From Nocardioides dokdonensis FR1436 (lineage in GTDB: Bacteria; Actinomycetota; Actinomycetes; Propionibacteriales; Nocardioidaceae), in contig NZ_CP015079.1 in NCBI RefSeq assembly GCF_001653335.1, positions 434,001-498,000 of the forward strand: a DNA stretch of 64,000 nt, written 5' to 3'. This document shows positions 43,856 to 53,061 of the stretch, in pieces. The notes below the pieces were generated by a model. It was not told where the DNA came from. It saw only the letters and a list, made by a program, of their open reading frames with translations, and made no database searches. The position numbers and the translations under genes are program-made. Position 1 is the stretch's first letter. The number at the start of each line of letters is the position of its first letter.

Positions 43856-44041
43856 TCACCAGCTGGACTTGGTCACGCCGGGCAGCTCGCCGCGGTGCGC
43901 CATCTCCCGCAGGCAGATACGGCAGAGGCCGAACTTGCGGTACACGGCCTTCGGGCGGCCGCAGCGCTGGCAGCGGGTGTAGCCGCGCACCGCGAACTTC
44001 GGCTTGCGAGCGGCCTTGACCCTCAGGGCGGTCTTCGCCAT
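43856..44041 (-). CDS. rpsZ: 30S ribosomal protein S14 type Z
   Basis: Encodes 61 residues. Two CxxC pairs ([10 protein letters not shown] and [12 protein letters not shown]) make this the zinc-binding short form of S14. The longer zinc-free form, used under zinc starvation, is not in the window. Starts one base after the rplE stop. Confidence 0.97.
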   Translation of the reverse strand: MAKTALRVKAARKPKFAVRGYTRCQRCGRPKAVYRKFGLCRICLREMAHRGELPGVTKSSW

Positions 44042-44042
44042 G

Positions 44043-44633
44043 TCAGTTCTCCTTGAACGGGAAGCCGAGCTGCTTGAGCAGCGCGCGGCCCTGGTCGTCG
44101 GTCGTGGCCGTGGTGACCACGGTGATGTCCATGCCGCGCGAGCGGTCGATCTTGTCCTGGTCGATCTCGTGGAACATGACCTGCTCGGTCAGACCGAACG
44201 TGTAGTTGCCACGACCGTCGAACTGGCCGGGGTTGAGACCCCGGAAGTCGCGGATGCGCGGGAGCGCGAGGGACAGCAGGCGGTCGAGGAACTCCCACAT
44301 GCGGTCACCGCGCAGCGTCACGTGGGCGCCGATCGGCATGCCCTCGCGCAGCTTGAACTGCGCGATGGACTTGCGGGCCTTGGTCACGGTCGGCTTCTGG
44401 CCGGTGATCGCGACGAGGTCCTTGACGGCACCGTCGATCAGCTTCGAGTCGCGCGCGGCCTCGCCGACGCCCATGTTGACCACGATCTTGGTCAGCCCGG
44501 GCACCTGCATGACGTTGGCGATCTCGAACTCGGTGCGCAGCGCGGGGAGGATCTCCTCGCGGTAGCGCGTCTTGAGGCGAGGGGGAACCTTCGCGGAGAT
44601 CACCGGAGCGTCGGTGGTCTGGGTCTCGGTCAT
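44043..44633 (-). CDS. rplE: 50S ribosomal protein L5
   Basis: Encodes 196 residues: [40 protein letters not shown] and [20 protein letters not shown] are L5 hallmarks. Binds 5S rRNA and contacts P-site tRNA. ATG 44633 has AAGGAGAT just upstream, overlapping the rplX stop region; an upstream start is unlikely. Confidence 0.98.
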   Translation of the reverse strand: MTETQTTDAPVISAKVPPRLKTRYREEILPALRTEFEIANVMQVPGLTKIVVNMGVGEAARDSKLIDGAVKDLVAITGQKPTVTKARKSIAQFKLREGMPIGAHVTLRGDRMWEFLDRLLSLALPRIRDFRGLNPGQFDGRGNYTFGLTEQVMFHEIDQDKIDRSRGMDITVVTTATTDDQGRALLKQLGFPFKEN

Positions 44634-44634
44634 C

Positions 44635-44994
44635 TCAGATCTCCTTGCCGGTCTTGCGCGAGATGCGGACGCTGCGCTCGGCCTGGTAGGTCGAGCCGTC
44701 CGGGCGACGCTTGGTGACCTCGTCACGGCGGAAGCCGATCCGGGTCACCCCGTCGTCCTCGACGAGCATCACGTTGGAGACGTGGATCGAGGCCTCAGCC
44801 GTGATGATGCCGCCGGTGCTGCCGGCGCCACCCTGGTTCACGACCTTGGTGTGCCGCTTGATGCGGTTCACACCCTCGACGATCACCCGCTGCTCCTCAC
44901 GGAGCACCTGGATGACCTTGCCCTCGACGCCCTTGTCCTTGCCGGCGATCACCTTGACGGTGTCGCCCTTCTTGATGTTCACACTCTTCGCCAT
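44635..44994 (-). CDS. rplX: 50S ribosomal protein L24
   Basis: Encodes 119 residues with a KOW motif: [20 protein letters not shown] and [20 protein letters not shown]. An early 50S assembly protein. Three bases after rplN. Confidence 0.97.
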   Translation of the reverse strand: MAKSVNIKKGDTVKVIAGKDKGVEGKVIQVLREEQRVIVEGVNRIKRHTKVVNQGGAGSTGGIITAEASIHVSNVMLVEDDGVTRIGFRRDEVTKRRPDGSTYQAERSVRISRKTGKEI

Positions 44995-44997
44995 AGC

Positions 44998-45366
44998 TCA
45001 GAGCACCTCCGGGGCGAGCGAGATGATCTTCATGAACTTCTTCTCACGAAGCTCACGACCGACGGGGCCGAAGATGCGCGTACCGCGCGGCTCGCCATCG
45101 GTCTTGAGGATCACTGCCGCGTTCTCGTCGAAGCGGATGTAGGACCCGTCGGCCCGGCGGCGCTCCTTGACGGTGCGCACGATGACGGCCTTGACGACGT
45201 CACCCTTCTTCACGTTGCCGCCGGGGATCGCGTCCTTGACAGTGGCGACGATGGTGTCGCCGATACCGGCGTAGCGCCGACCCGAGCCACCGAGAACACG
45301 GATGCAAAGGATTTCCTTCGCACCGGTGTTGTCGGCGACCTTGAGTCGCGACTCCTGCTGAATCAT
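44998..45366 (-). CDS. rplN: 50S ribosomal protein L14
   Basis: Encodes 122 residues: [40 protein letters not shown] and [20 protein letters not shown] are near-universal. The 94-bp gap upstream, with a small hairpin, divides the S10 and spc parts. Confidence 0.98.
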   Translation of the reverse strand: MIQQESRLKVADNTGAKEILCIRVLGGSGRRYAGIGDTIVATVKDAIPGGNVKKGDVVKAVIVRTVKERRRADGSYIRFDENAAVILKTDGEPRGTRIFGPVGRELREKKFMKIISLAPEVL

Positions 45367-45440
45367 CGATTTCTCCTGGTTGTCGTGCCGGTTCTCGTCG
45401 TCTCAGGGGCGGCGAGCCTGGCCGAACTTGTGGGGTTGTT

Positions 45441-45459
45441 CCCTCGCACGGGGCGAGGG
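45441..45459 (-). other. Hairpin in the rpsQ-rplN gap
   Basis: CCCTCGC and GCGAGGG form a 7-bp stem with loop ACGGG immediately after the rpsQ stop. It may mark the S10/spc boundary by partial termination or processing. Confidence 0.4.
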
Positions 45460-45460
45460 G

Positions 45461-45742
45461 TCACTTGGCGCGCTCGAGGATCTGCACGACGCGCCAGCGC
45501 TTGGTCGCCGACAGCGGACGGGTCTCCATGATCCGGACCCGGTCGCCAGTGCCGCACTCGTTGTTCTCGTCGTGGGCCTTGAGCTTGCTGGTCTTGCGGA
45601 GGACCTTGCCGTAGAGCGCGTGCTTGCCGCGCTCCTCGACGGACACGACCACGGTCTTGTCCATCTTGTCGCTGACGACGAGACCCTCGCGGACCTTGCG
45701 GTCGTTGCGCTGGGTGCCGTTGTCGACTGTCTGCTCGCTCAT
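45461..45742 (-). CDS. rpsQ: 30S ribosomal protein S17
   Basis: Encodes 93 residues of an OB-fold: [56 protein letters not shown]. The ATG overlaps the rpmC stop (ATGA). Last gene of the S10 part. Confidence 0.97.
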   Translation of the reverse strand: MSEQTVDNGTQRNDRKVREGLVVSDKMDKTVVVSVEERGKHALYGKVLRKTSKLKAHDENNECGTGDRVRIMETRPLSATKRWRVVQILERAK

Positions 45743-45987
45743 GCGGCACCGTCCTCGTTCTCGTCGCTGCCCGGAGCGGTCCGGATACCGAGCTCACGCT
45801 CACGCACCACGGTGTAGATCCGGGCGATGTCCTTCTTGACCGTGCGCAGACGGCCGTGGCTCTCCAGCTGGCCGGTGGCCGCCTGGAACCGGAGGTTGAA
45901 AAGCTCCTCCTTGGCCTCGCGCAGACGCGCCTCGAGGTCGACGTCGTTCATCTCGTCGAGCTCGTGGGCCTTGACACCGTTGGCCAT
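45739..45987 (-). CDS. rpmC: 50S ribosomal protein L29
   Basis: Encodes 82 residues: [20 protein letters not shown] and [20 protein letters not shown] with the [16 protein letters not shown] end. Sits at the nascent-chain exit, near the trigger factor site. ATG overlaps the rplP stop by one base. Confidence 0.97.
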   Translation of the reverse strand: MANGVKAHELDEMNDVDLEARLREAKEELFNLRFQAATGQLESHGRLRTVKKDIARIYTVVRERELGIRTAPGSDENEDGAA

Positions 45988-46406
45988 CAGAATTCACCCG
46001 CCTCTCGCGAGATGAACCGGCACTTCATGGGGAGCTTGTGCATCGCACGGCGCATGGCCTCGCGAGCAACGTCCTCAGTGACTCCGGAAAGTTCGAACAT
46101 GACGCGGCCGGGCTTGACGTTCGCCACCCACCACTCGGGGGAGCCCTTACCGGAACCCATGCGGGTCTCGGCAGGCTTCTTGGTCAGCGGGCGGTCGGGG
46201 TAGATGTTGATCCACACCTTGCCGCCTCGCTTGATGTGCCGGGTCATCGCGATACGAGCAGACTCGATCTGCCGGTTCGTGACGTAGTGACCCTCGATGG
46301 CCTGGATACCGAAGTCGCCGAAGGCGAGCGTGGTGCCGCCCTTGGCCATCCCGGTCCGCTTCGGGTGGTGCTGCTTGCGGTGCTTGACGCGACGGGGCAT
46401 CAACAT
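45987..46406 (-). CDS. rplP: 50S ribosomal protein L16
   Basis: Encodes 139 residues: [40 protein letters not shown] and [20 protein letters not shown] are hallmarks. ATG 46406 is 9 nt from GGAGG; the alternative ATG at 46400 is too far. Four bases after rpsC. Confidence 0.97.
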   Translation of the reverse strand: MLMPRRVKHRKQHHPKRTGMAKGGTTLAFGDFGIQAIEGHYVTNRQIESARIAMTRHIKRGGKVWINIYPDRPLTKKPAETRMGSGKGSPEWWVANVKPGRVMFELSGVTEDVAREAMRRAMHKLPMKCRFISREAGEF

Positions 46407-46410
46407 GGTC

Positions 46411-47253
46411 TCAGGCCTCCGATCCGGCCGTGGTGTCAGCGGGGGTGCTCGCGGGAGCGGCGGACTCGGCCGGCGCCTCGGTGCTCGCGGGGGCAGCGCC
46501 CTCGCGGTCCGAGCGGACCGGACGGGTGCCGCGGCTGGGCCGCTCGCCACCGCGCGCGGGACGGGCGTTGCCGCCGCGACCGGGGACGCCGGCGCGGGCT
46601 GCAGCCTGGGCCTGGCGCTCGGCTCGGGAGCCGGCGACCTCGCCCTTGTAGATCCAGACCTTCACGCCGATGCGACCGAAGGTGGTCTTGGCCTCGTAGA
46701 AGCCGTAGTCGATGTCGGCACGCAGGGTGTGCAGGGGCACGCGGCCCTCGCGGTAGAACTCCGTGCGCGACATCTCGGCGCCGTTGAGCCGGCCCGAGCA
46801 CTGGATCCGGATGCCCTTGGCACCGGAGCGCATGGTCGTCTGCATGGCCTTGCGCATCGCGCGGCGGAACTGCACCCGCCCGGCGAGCTGCTCGGCGACA
46901 CCCTGGGCGACCAGCTGAGCATCCATCTCGGGGCTCTTGACCTCGAGGATGTTCAGCTGCACCTGCTTGCCGGTGAGCTTCTCGAGCTCGCCACGGATGC
47001 GGTCGGCCTCGGCGCCACGGCGACCGATGACGATGCCCGGGCGTGCGGTGTGGATGTCCACCCGCACACGGTCACGGGTGCGCTCGATCTCGACCTTGGA
47101 GATGCCGGCCCGCTCCATGCCCTTGCTGAGCAGCTTGCGGATGGCGACATCCTCGCCGACGTAGGACTTGTACAGCTTGTCCGCGTACCAGCGCGACTTG
47201 TGGTCGGTGCTGATTCCCAGACGGAAGCCGTTGGGGTTGATCTTCTGTCCCAT
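46411..47253 (-). CDS. rpsC: 30S ribosomal protein S3, with Ala/Pro-rich C-terminal tail
   Basis: Encodes 280 residues. The KH domain ([20 protein letters not shown]) and the C-terminal domain ([45 protein letters not shown]) are standard. The last roughly 65 residues ([20 protein letters not shown], then [12 protein letters not shown]) are a disordered extension common in actinobacteria. ATG overlaps the rplV stop (TGATG). Confidence 0.97.
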   Translation of the reverse strand: MGQKINPNGFRLGISTDHKSRWYADKLYKSYVGEDVAIRKLLSKGMERAGISKVEIERTRDRVRVDIHTARPGIVIGRRGAEADRIRGELEKLTGKQVQLNILEVKSPEMDAQLVAQGVAEQLAGRVQFRRAMRKAMQTTMRSGAKGIRIQCSGRLNGAEMSRTEFYREGRVPLHTLRADIDYGFYEAKTTFGRIGVKVWIYKGEVAGSRAERQAQAAARAGVPGRGGNARPARGGERPSRGTRPVRSDREGAAPASTEAPAESAAPASTPADTTAGSEA

Positions 47254-47699
47254 CAGGCACTCTTTCCGTTCTTAGGGCCGCGCTTGGTGGACTTGGCGGC
47301 CACCACGTCGGCGGGCTGGACGACCAGGGTGATGTGGCTCGTGCGCTTGTTGATGCGCGTCGCCCGCCCCTGGGCCCGAGGGCGCCAGCGCTTCATGGTG
47401 GGACCCTCGTCGACCCTCGCGACCGAGATCACGAGGTCGGCGACTGCCAGGCCCTCGGTGGTCTCGGCGTTGGCGATGGCGCTCTCCAGGACCTTGTACA
47501 CGGTCTCGGACGCGGCCTGGGGCGCGAACTGCAGCAGCGCCAGGGCCTCGTCGACGGCCATGCCGCGGACCATGTCCACGACCCGGCGAGCCTTCATCGG
47601 GGTGATGCGGGTGTAGCGGGCGGTGGCAAAGGCCCCCGGCTGGTCGCCGAGCAGCGACTCGCGGCGGGCACTCGTGCGCAGGCGCTCGGTGGTGCTCAT
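47253..47699 (-). CDS. rplV: 50S ribosomal protein L22
   Basis: Encodes 148 residues, with a 25-residue N-terminal extension before the core [20 protein letters not shown] and the C-terminal [20 protein letters not shown], the hairpin that lines the exit tunnel. Start ATG 47699 overlaps the rpsS stop (ATGA). No macrolide-resistance-like deletion is evident in the beta-hairpin. Confidence 0.97.
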   Translation of the reverse strand: MSTTERLRTSARRESLLGDQPGAFATARYTRITPMKARRVVDMVRGMAVDEALALLQFAPQAASETVYKVLESAIANAETTEGLAVADLVISVARVDEGPTMKRWRPRAQGRATRINKRTSHITLVVQPADVVAAKSTKRGPKNGKSA

Positions 47700-47977
47700 C
47701 GGCGGCGTCCCTTCCGGTCTTCCTTGACGTGCCCGCGGTAGGTGCGGGTGGGGGCGAACTCGCCCAGCTTGTGACCGACCATCGAGTCGGTGACGAAGAC
47801 CGGGACGTGCTTGCGACCGTCGTGCACGGCGATGGTGTGACCGATCATGTCGGGCACGATCATCGACCGGCGCGACCAGGTCTTGATGACGTTGTGGGAG
47901 CCCTTCTCGTTCTCCGCGTCCACCTTCTTCTGCAGGTGGCCGTCGATGAAGGGGCCCTTCTTCAGGCTGCGAGGCAT
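47696..47977 (-). CDS. rpsS: 30S ribosomal protein S19
   Basis: Encodes 93 residues: [49 protein letters not shown] and [20 protein letters not shown]. Five bases after the rplB stop. Confidence 0.98.
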   Translation of the reverse strand: MPRSLKKGPFIDGHLQKKVDAENEKGSHNVIKTWSRRSMIVPDMIGHTIAVHDGRKHVPVFVTDSMVGHKLGEFAPTRTYRGHVKEDRKGRRR

Positions 47978-47982
47978 GTCGT

Positions 47983-48818
47983 TTACTTCCTACCCTTGCC
48001 GGACTTGCGGCGACGGATGATCTGGGAGTCGCTGGCCTTGCGCTTGCGCGTACGGCCCTCGGGCTTGCCCCAAGGCGAAACCGGGTGACGTCCACCGGAC
48101 GTCTTGCCCTCGCCACCACCGTGCGGGTGGTCGACGGGGTTCATGACGACACCTCGGACCGTGGGGCGCTTGCCCTTCCAGCGCATGCGCCCGGCCTTGC
48201 CCCAGTTGATGTTCGACTGCTCGGCGTTGCCGACCTCGCCGAGCGTGGCGCGGCAGCGCACGTCGACGAAGCGCATCTCGCCCGAGGGCAGGCGCAGCGT
48301 GGCGCGCGAGCCCTCACGGGCGACGAGCTGGGCGGAGATGCCGGCCGAGCGGGCGATCTTGGCCCCGCCCCCGGACGCATCTCCACGCAGTGGATCGTCG
48401 AACCGACCGGGATGTTGCGCAGCGGCAGGTTGTTGCCGGTCTTGATGTCAGCCCCGGTGCCCGACTCGATCACGGTGCCCTGCACCAGGCCGCGCGGCGC
48501 GATGATGTAGCGCTTCTCGCCGTCGGCGTAGTGCAGCAGCGCGATGCGCGCGGTGCGGTTGGGGTCGTACTCGATGTGGGCGACCTTCGCCGGGACGCCG
48601 TCCTTGTCGTAGCGACGGAAGTCGATGATCCGGTAAGCGCGCTTGTGACCGCCACCCTGGTGCCGGGTGGTGATCCGGCCCTGGTTGTTGCGGCCGCCCT
48701 TCTTGGGCAGCGGCACCGTCAGCGACTTCTCCGGCGTCGTGCGAGTGATCTCGACGAAGTCGGCGACCGACGAGCCGCGACGGCCCGGTGTGGTCGGCTT
48801 GTACTTGCGGATAGCCAT
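47983..48818 (-). CDS. rplB: 50S ribosomal protein L2, disrupted by an apparent one-base deletion
   Basis: Essential 23S-rRNA protein near the peptidyl transferase centre. The first part (48818 down to about 48370) reads as L2 from [20 protein letters not shown] to IHCVEMRPG, then runs out of frame. The rest of L2 (ARSAG..., [40 protein letters not shown], the catalytic-centre His loop) continues in another frame down to 47983. Adding one C to the five-C run at 48368-48372 restores a normal 278-residue protein. Since the gene is essential and nothing else is damaged, a consensus error is the likeliest cause. Confidence 0.93.
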
Positions 48819-48849
48819 GTGTGTTCAGTCCTCGTGTCGTCAGACCCGG

Positions 48850-49155
48850 TCAGGAGACCGGGCCCCCGAAGATGTCGATGCGGTGACCCTCAGCCAGGCT
48901 GACGATGGCGCGCTTGGTGTCCTTGCGCTTGCCCATCCCGTTGCGCGTGCGCCGGGTCTTGCCAGTGCGGTTGAGGGTGTTGACCGAGGTGACCTTCACG
49001 TTGAAGATCTTCTCGACCGCGATCTTGATCTCGGTCTTGTTGGCGTCGGGCCGCACGACGAACGTGTACTTGTTCGCGTCGAGCAGGCTGTAGCTCTTCT
49101 CGGAGACGACCGGGGCGAGCAGCACGTCGCGGTGGTCCTTGTGCAGGGTGCTCAC
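48850..49155 (-). CDS. rplW: 50S ribosomal protein L23
   Basis: Encodes 101 residues: [40 protein letters not shown] and [20 protein letters not shown]. Docks trigger factor and SRP at the tunnel exit. GTG 49155 overlaps the rplD stop (GTGA), with GGAGG 7 nt upstream. Confidence 0.97.
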   Translation of the reverse strand: MSTLHKDHRDVLLAPVVSEKSYSLLDANKYTFVVRPDANKTEIKIAVEKIFNVKVTSVNTLNRTGKTRRTRNGMGKRKDTKRAIVSLAEGHRIDIFGGPVS

Positions 49156-49775
49156 TTCGCGGCCTCCTTGGTCGATCCGGCGTGGCCGGCGACGAACGCG
49201 TCGTACGCGCTCTTGCTGAACACGATGTCGTCGCACGCGAGCACGTCGTAGGTGTTGAGCTGGTCGACAGCCAGGATGTGCACCTCGGGCGCGTTGCGCA
49301 GCGAGAGCAGGGTCAGCTGGTCGGTGCGCTCGAGCACCACGAGGAACTTGCGTCGGTCGCTCAGCTCGGCCAGCGCGGTCAGGGCGACCTTGGTGGCGGG
49401 CTTGTCGCCCGTGACGAGCGAGTCCACGACGTGGATACGGCCGTTGCGCGCCCGGTCCGAGAGGGCACCGCGCAGGGCGGCGGCCTTCATCTTCTTGGGG
49501 GTGCGCTGGTCGTAGCTGCGCGGCTGCGGGCCGTGGACGACGCCGCCGCCGACGAACTGCGGAGCGCGGGTCGAGCCCTGACGGGCGCGGCCGGTGCCCT
49601 TCTGCTTGTAGGGCTTGCGTCCACCACCGCGCACCTCGGCGCGCGTCTTGGTGGAGTGCGTGCCCTGGCGGGCAGCAGCCTGCTGCGCGACGACGACCTG
49701 GTGGATCAACGGCACGTTGACCGCCACGTCGAAGATGTCGGCGGGCAGGTCGACCTTGACGGTCTTGACAGCCAT
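49152..49775 (-). CDS. rplD: 50S ribosomal protein L4
   Basis: Encodes 207 residues: [20 protein letters not shown], the tunnel-loop region [20 protein letters not shown] and [20 protein letters not shown]. In some bacteria L4 represses its own operon. Two bases after rplC. Confidence 0.98.
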   Translation of the reverse strand: MAVKTVKVDLPADIFDVAVNVPLIHQVVVAQQAAARQGTHSTKTRAEVRGGGRKPYKQKGTGRARQGSTRAPQFVGGGVVHGPQPRSYDQRTPKKMKAAALRGALSDRARNGRIHVVDSLVTGDKPATKVALTALAELSDRRKFLVVLERTDQLTLLSLRNAPEVHILAVDQLNTYDVLACDDIVFSKSAYDAFVAGHAGSTKEAAK

Positions 49776-49777
49776 GC

Positions 49778-50437
49778 TCAGGCCTCCTGGCTCTTCTTGG
49801 CGGCCGACCGCAGGACCACGAGACCGCCCTTGGGGCCGGGAACGGCACCCTTGAGCAGGATCAGGCCCTTGTCGAGGTCGACGGCGTGCACGGTGATGTT
49901 CTGGGTGGTGATGGTGTCGTTACCCATGCGACCGGCCATCCGCTTGCCCTTGAAGACACGGCCCGGCGTGGCGCAGGCGCCGATCGAACCGGGCTTGCGG
50001 TGGTTGCGGTGGGCACCGTGCGAGGCAGAGACACCGGCGAAGCCGTGACGCTTCATGACGCCGGCGAAGCCCTTGCCCTTGCTGGTGCCCGTCACGTCGA
50101 TCTCCTCGCCAGCGGCGAAGGTGTCGACCGCGATCTCCTGGCCGACGGTGTAACCGCCGGCGGCAGAGGTGCGGATCTCGACCAGGTGACGGCGCGGGGT
50201 CAGACCCGCCTTGTCGAAGTGACCGGCGTCGGGCTTGTTCACCTTGCGCCCGTCGATCTCGCCGAACCCGATCTGCACGGCGTTGTAGCCGTCCACCTCG
50301 GGCGTGCGGATCTGGGTCACCACGTTGGTGTTCGCCGCGATCACGGTCACGGGGACGACACGGTTGTTGTCGTCCCAGAGCTGGGTCATGCCGAGCTTGG
50401 TGCCCAGCAGCCCCTTCAGGTTGTGTTCGATCGTCAT
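49778..50437 (-). CDS. rplC: 50S ribosomal protein L3
   Basis: Encodes 219 residues: [40 protein letters not shown] and the methylated-Gln region [20 protein letters not shown]. Nucleates 50S assembly. Ten bases downstream of rpsJ. Confidence 0.98.
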   Translation of the reverse strand: MTIEHNLKGLLGTKLGMTQLWDDNNRVVPVTVIAANTNVVTQIRTPEVDGYNAVQIGFGEIDGRKVNKPDAGHFDKAGLTPRRHLVEIRTSAAGGYTVGQEIAVDTFAAGEEIDVTGTSKGKGFAGVMKRHGFAGVSASHGAHRNHRKPGSIGACATPGRVFKGKRMAGRMGNDTITTQNITVHAVDLDKGLILLKGAVPGPKGGLVVLRSAAKKSQEA

Positions 50438-50447
50438 GTCCTGGACC

Positions 50448-50756
50448 TCAGAGCTTGATCTCGATGTCGACGCCCGCAGGAAGGTCGAGCCGCATCAGCG
50501 AGTCGACGGTCTTCGGCGTGGGGTCGATGATGTCGATGAGGCGCTTGTGGGTGCGCATCTCGAAGTGCTCGCGGGAGTCCTTGTACTTGTGGGGCGAGCG
50601 GATGACGCAGTACACGTTCTTCTCGGTCGGCAGCGGCACCGGGCCGGCGACCTTCGCACCCGTACGGGTGACGGTGTCCACGATCTTGCGCGCCGAGGTG
50701 TCGATCACCTCGTGGTCATAGGCCTTGAGCCTGATGCGGATCTTCTGTCCCGCCAT
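50448..50756 (-). CDS. rpsJ: 30S ribosomal protein S10
   Basis: Encodes 102 residues: [44 protein letters not shown] and [20 protein letters not shown]. Also a transcription antitermination factor (NusE). First gene of the S10 operon; its 394-bp upstream gap holds the leader elements described separately. Confidence 0.98.
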   Translation of the reverse strand: MAGQKIRIRLKAYDHEVIDTSARKIVDTVTRTGAKVAGPVPLPTEKNVYCVIRSPHKYKDSREHFEMRTHKRLIDIIDPTPKTVDSLMRLDLPAGVDIEIKL

Positions 50757-51150
50757 AGGTCTCTCTCGTCCTTCTACTCATCTGCCGCGTGCATGTCCGG
50801 GACTTCCTCGGGCTTGAGTCGGTCCCCCCGTTGCTTCTCATCCTGCCGCCGACCCCCGCGGTCGGGCGTGTCGCCCCCTGGACACATGATCCCGGGCGCA
50901 ACACAAGACCGGGGGTCTTGCCTGCTTGTCATTCTTGGATGATGCCCGACGGTGTGTCGGGCTGACCGGTCTCCCCCCTGCTGTGCAGCAGGAGCGGTGC
51001 GACTGCACGCCGGACACCGAGCCACGATCCATCACGGGTGATGGGGAGACGCGATTCAGTAGTCAAGCCGTGCCGCACCCCGGCGACCCGCCGGAGCAAC
51101 CTGAGCATCTTGGCAGATCCCCCCGACGTGGTCCAAATCGTGAGGAGATC
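50757..51150 (-). promoter_or_regulatory. S10-operon leader and promoter region
   Basis: This 394-bp gap between trmB and rpsJ has no convincing gene. Reading toward rpsJ it contains four perfect or near-perfect hairpins (51029-51044, 50977-50992, 50944-50962, 50904-50920) and then the 24-nt element shared with the rpsL leader (50853-50876). A TTGACT hexamer occurs at 51061-51066 but no matching -10 is clear. Some hairpins may end trmB; the rest look like an mRNA leader. Confidence 0.55.
50853..50876 (-). repeat. 24-nt leader element, copy 1 (S10 operon)
   Basis: On the minus strand it opens GGGCGACACGCCC, a 5-bp hairpin, and continues GACCGCGGGGG. It lies about 100-120 nt before the rpsJ ATG. 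An identical 24-nt copy, same orientation, lies 124-147 nt before rpsL. Confidence 0.75.
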
Positions 51151-51879
51151 TCAGGTCCGCGTGTACTCCAGGTCGACGATGTCGCGCCCGGCCTCGCGCC
51201 CCTTGCGCTCGAACTTCGTCACCGGACGCTCCTCCCACCGTGGCACCCGACCACCCAGCAGACCCGGCGCAGCGTCGACCACACCCATCATCTGCTCGGC
51301 GTAGTCGGCCCAGTCCGTGGCCAGGCGCCAACGACCGCCCACCTGGAGCCGCGAGGCCACGACGGCGGCGAAGTCCGCAGAGACCAGGCGCCGCTTGTGG
51401 TGCCGGGTCTTGGGCCACGGGTCGGGGAAGAAGGTCCACAGCTCACTGAGGCCCCCCTCGGGCAGCAGGTGCTCCAGGATCCAGGCCGCGTCCACGGAGC
51501 AGAAGCGCACGTTGGTCGCGCCGGCCGCGGCGACCTCCGCCAGGGAGGCAGCGATGCCGGGGCGCCACACCTCGAGTGCCAGGACGTTCACGTCCGGCCG
51601 CGCCGCGGCCAGCACGCCGGTCGCCTCGCCGACGCCGCACCCGATCTCCACGACCAGCGGCGCCCGGCGCCCGAACCAGGACGCCACGTCGACACCGGGT
51701 TCGTCCACGAGCTCGTCGGGGACGAACCAGTCCTCCGCGTGAGCGTCCCAGGCCTCCTGCTGGCTGGGGGTGAACCGGCTGCCCCGGCGCGAGTAGCTGA
51801 GCACCTCTCGCATCCGTCGCCCGTCCTCGGTCAACGTCTGGTGGGGACGCGCGGGGCTCGCGCGGATCTGGCTGTGCAT
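51151..51879 (-). CDS. trmB: tRNA (guanine-N7)-methyltransferase
   Basis: Adds m7G at position 46 of tRNA using SAM. Encodes 242 residues. VVEIGCGVGEATGVLAAARP is the SAM motif, and ELWTFFPDPWPKTRHHKRRL is the TrmB signature with the catalytic/recognition residues; KFERKGREAGRDIVDLEY closes the fold. Length is normal. GATGGAGGC precedes the ATG. Upstream of the S10 operon, not obviously co-transcribed. Confidence 0.95.
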   Translation of the reverse strand: MHSQIRASPARPHQTLTEDGRRMREVLSYSRRGSRFTPSQQEAWDAHAEDWFVPDELVDEPGVDVASWFGRRAPLVVEIGCGVGEATGVLAAARPDVNVLALEVWRPGIAASLAEVAAAGATNVRFCSVDAAWILEHLLPEGGLSELWTFFPDPWPKTRHHKRRLVSADFAAVVASRLQVGGRWRLATDWADYAEQMMGVVDAAPGLLGGRVPRWEERPVTKFERKGREAGRDIVDLEYTRT

Positions 51880-51936
51880 GCCTCCATCATCGGCGACCGG
51901 CCCGCGCGCACAGGAATCCGCGCGGGCCGCGGCGCG

Positions 51937-53061
51937 TCAGTGGGCCAGCGTGAGGCCGTCGCCGCCGATCGGGAGCAGCGTGCACGGCCGGTCCGCCACG
52001 TCACAGGCGTGCACGACCGTGGACCCGTCGACGGAGGAGACCACCAGGGCCGTGTCGTCGTCGGCCCAGGCCACGTCGACCACCCGCCCCGGGACCGGGA
52101 GGGCCTCCGGCTCCTCCCCCTGCCGCCAGATCAGCGCCTCCGCGGAGCCGCGCACGGCGTGCACCGAGACCAGCGCGTCGCCGTACGGCGAGAGGTGGCC
52201 GCTGCCCGGCACCTCGTCCACCAGCACCGCTGCCCCGGTGGCGACGTCGTAGACGCGCGTGATCGCGTCGCGGTCGACGACCGCCACGCGGTCGGCCCTG
52301 GCCGAGGACTCCCAGCCGTAGCCGTCACCGGCGGTCGGCACGGGGACCTCGCCGTCGACGCCCTTCAGGACCAGGTCGCCGTCCTGGGAGACCAGCGCGG
52401 CCCCGGTGCCCTGGGCCAGGTCGGCCAGGTAGCTGTTCACGGGCAGCGGGCGTGGCCCTGCGGTCCGGTCGGCCAACAGGTCGCGCACCACCAGCCTGCC
52501 CTCGAGGTCGATCCAGCCCAGCCAGCGCCCGTCGGCGGAGAGCCGGGCGCTCTGGACGGGACCTGCCACCTGTGCCTCCCCGGGCCGGAAGGTCCACCGG
52601 CCCTCCGGCCCCTCGTCCCCGGGCCGGGCGTCGAGGCGCTGCACCGTGCTCTCGGTGTCGACGACGTAGACACCCTCGTAGGTGGAACCGATGATCTCCT
52701 CCGCCACCACACCGAGGTCGCTGTCCTGTCCGTCGGGGTCGAGGGCGTGCAGCTGCCCGTCGAGCAGGTAGTAGACCGGCATCGCCAGGACCGCCGCCCG
52801 GCCCGCGGGCGGGACGGTCGTCTCGACGGTCCGCTCCCCCGCGGCGGGTCCGGTGGCGGCACCACCGGTGAACGGGACCCCGACGACGGCCACCAGGGCG
52901 ACCGAGGCCGCGACGGCCAGGGTCGCCGTCCCGGCCCACCTCGCCCGCTGGGCGCGTCGCTCCTGCGCGACCTTGCGCTGCAGGGCCAACCGGTCGACCA
53001 CGGGCACCGGGGTGCTCTCGCCGACGCTGTGCAGGGCTTCGCGGATGTCTGTGCTGCTCAT
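51937..53061 (-). CDS. Membrane-anchored beta-propeller-like protein, probable partner of the adjacent sigma factor
   Basis: Encodes 374 residues. A cytoplasmic N-terminal part of about 42 residues is followed by one membrane helix (TATLAVAASVALVAVVGVPF, about 45-64) and a large outer domain. That domain has recurring strands such as GVYVVDTESTVQRLD, GWIDLEGRLVVRDLL and RVYDVATGAAVLVDE, spaced like WD40-type propeller blades. The ATG overlaps the sigma-factor stop (ATGA). By position it resembles an anti-sigma factor, but it lacks a zinc anti-sigma motif, so the role is inferred. Confidence 0.65.
   Translation of the reverse strand: MSSTDIREALHSVGESTPVPVVDRLALQRKVAQERRAQRARWAGTATLAVAASVALVAVVGVPFTGGAATGPAAGERTVETTVPPAGRAAVLAMPVYYLLDGQLHALDPDGQDSDLGVVAEEIIGSTYEGVYVVDTESTVQRLDARPGDEGPEGRWTFRPGEAQVAGPVQSARLSADGRWLGWIDLEGRLVVRDLLADRTAGPRPLPVNSYLADLAQGTGAALVSQDGDLVLKGVDGEVPVPTAGDGYGWESSARADRVAVVDRDAITRVYDVATGAAVLVDEVPGSGHLSPYGDALVSVHAVRGSAEALIWRQGEEPEALPVPGRVVDVAWADDDTALVVSSVDGSTVVHACDVADRPCTLLPIGGDGLTLAH

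Noticed and set aside
48366..48375. Programmed frameshift in rplB
   Set aside because: No standard slippery heptamer in frame and no precedent I know for L2; a homopolymer indel explains it more simply.
50757..51150. Short open frames in the S10 leader
   Set aside because: No ribosome sites, no plausible protein composition; the region is better explained as structured leader.
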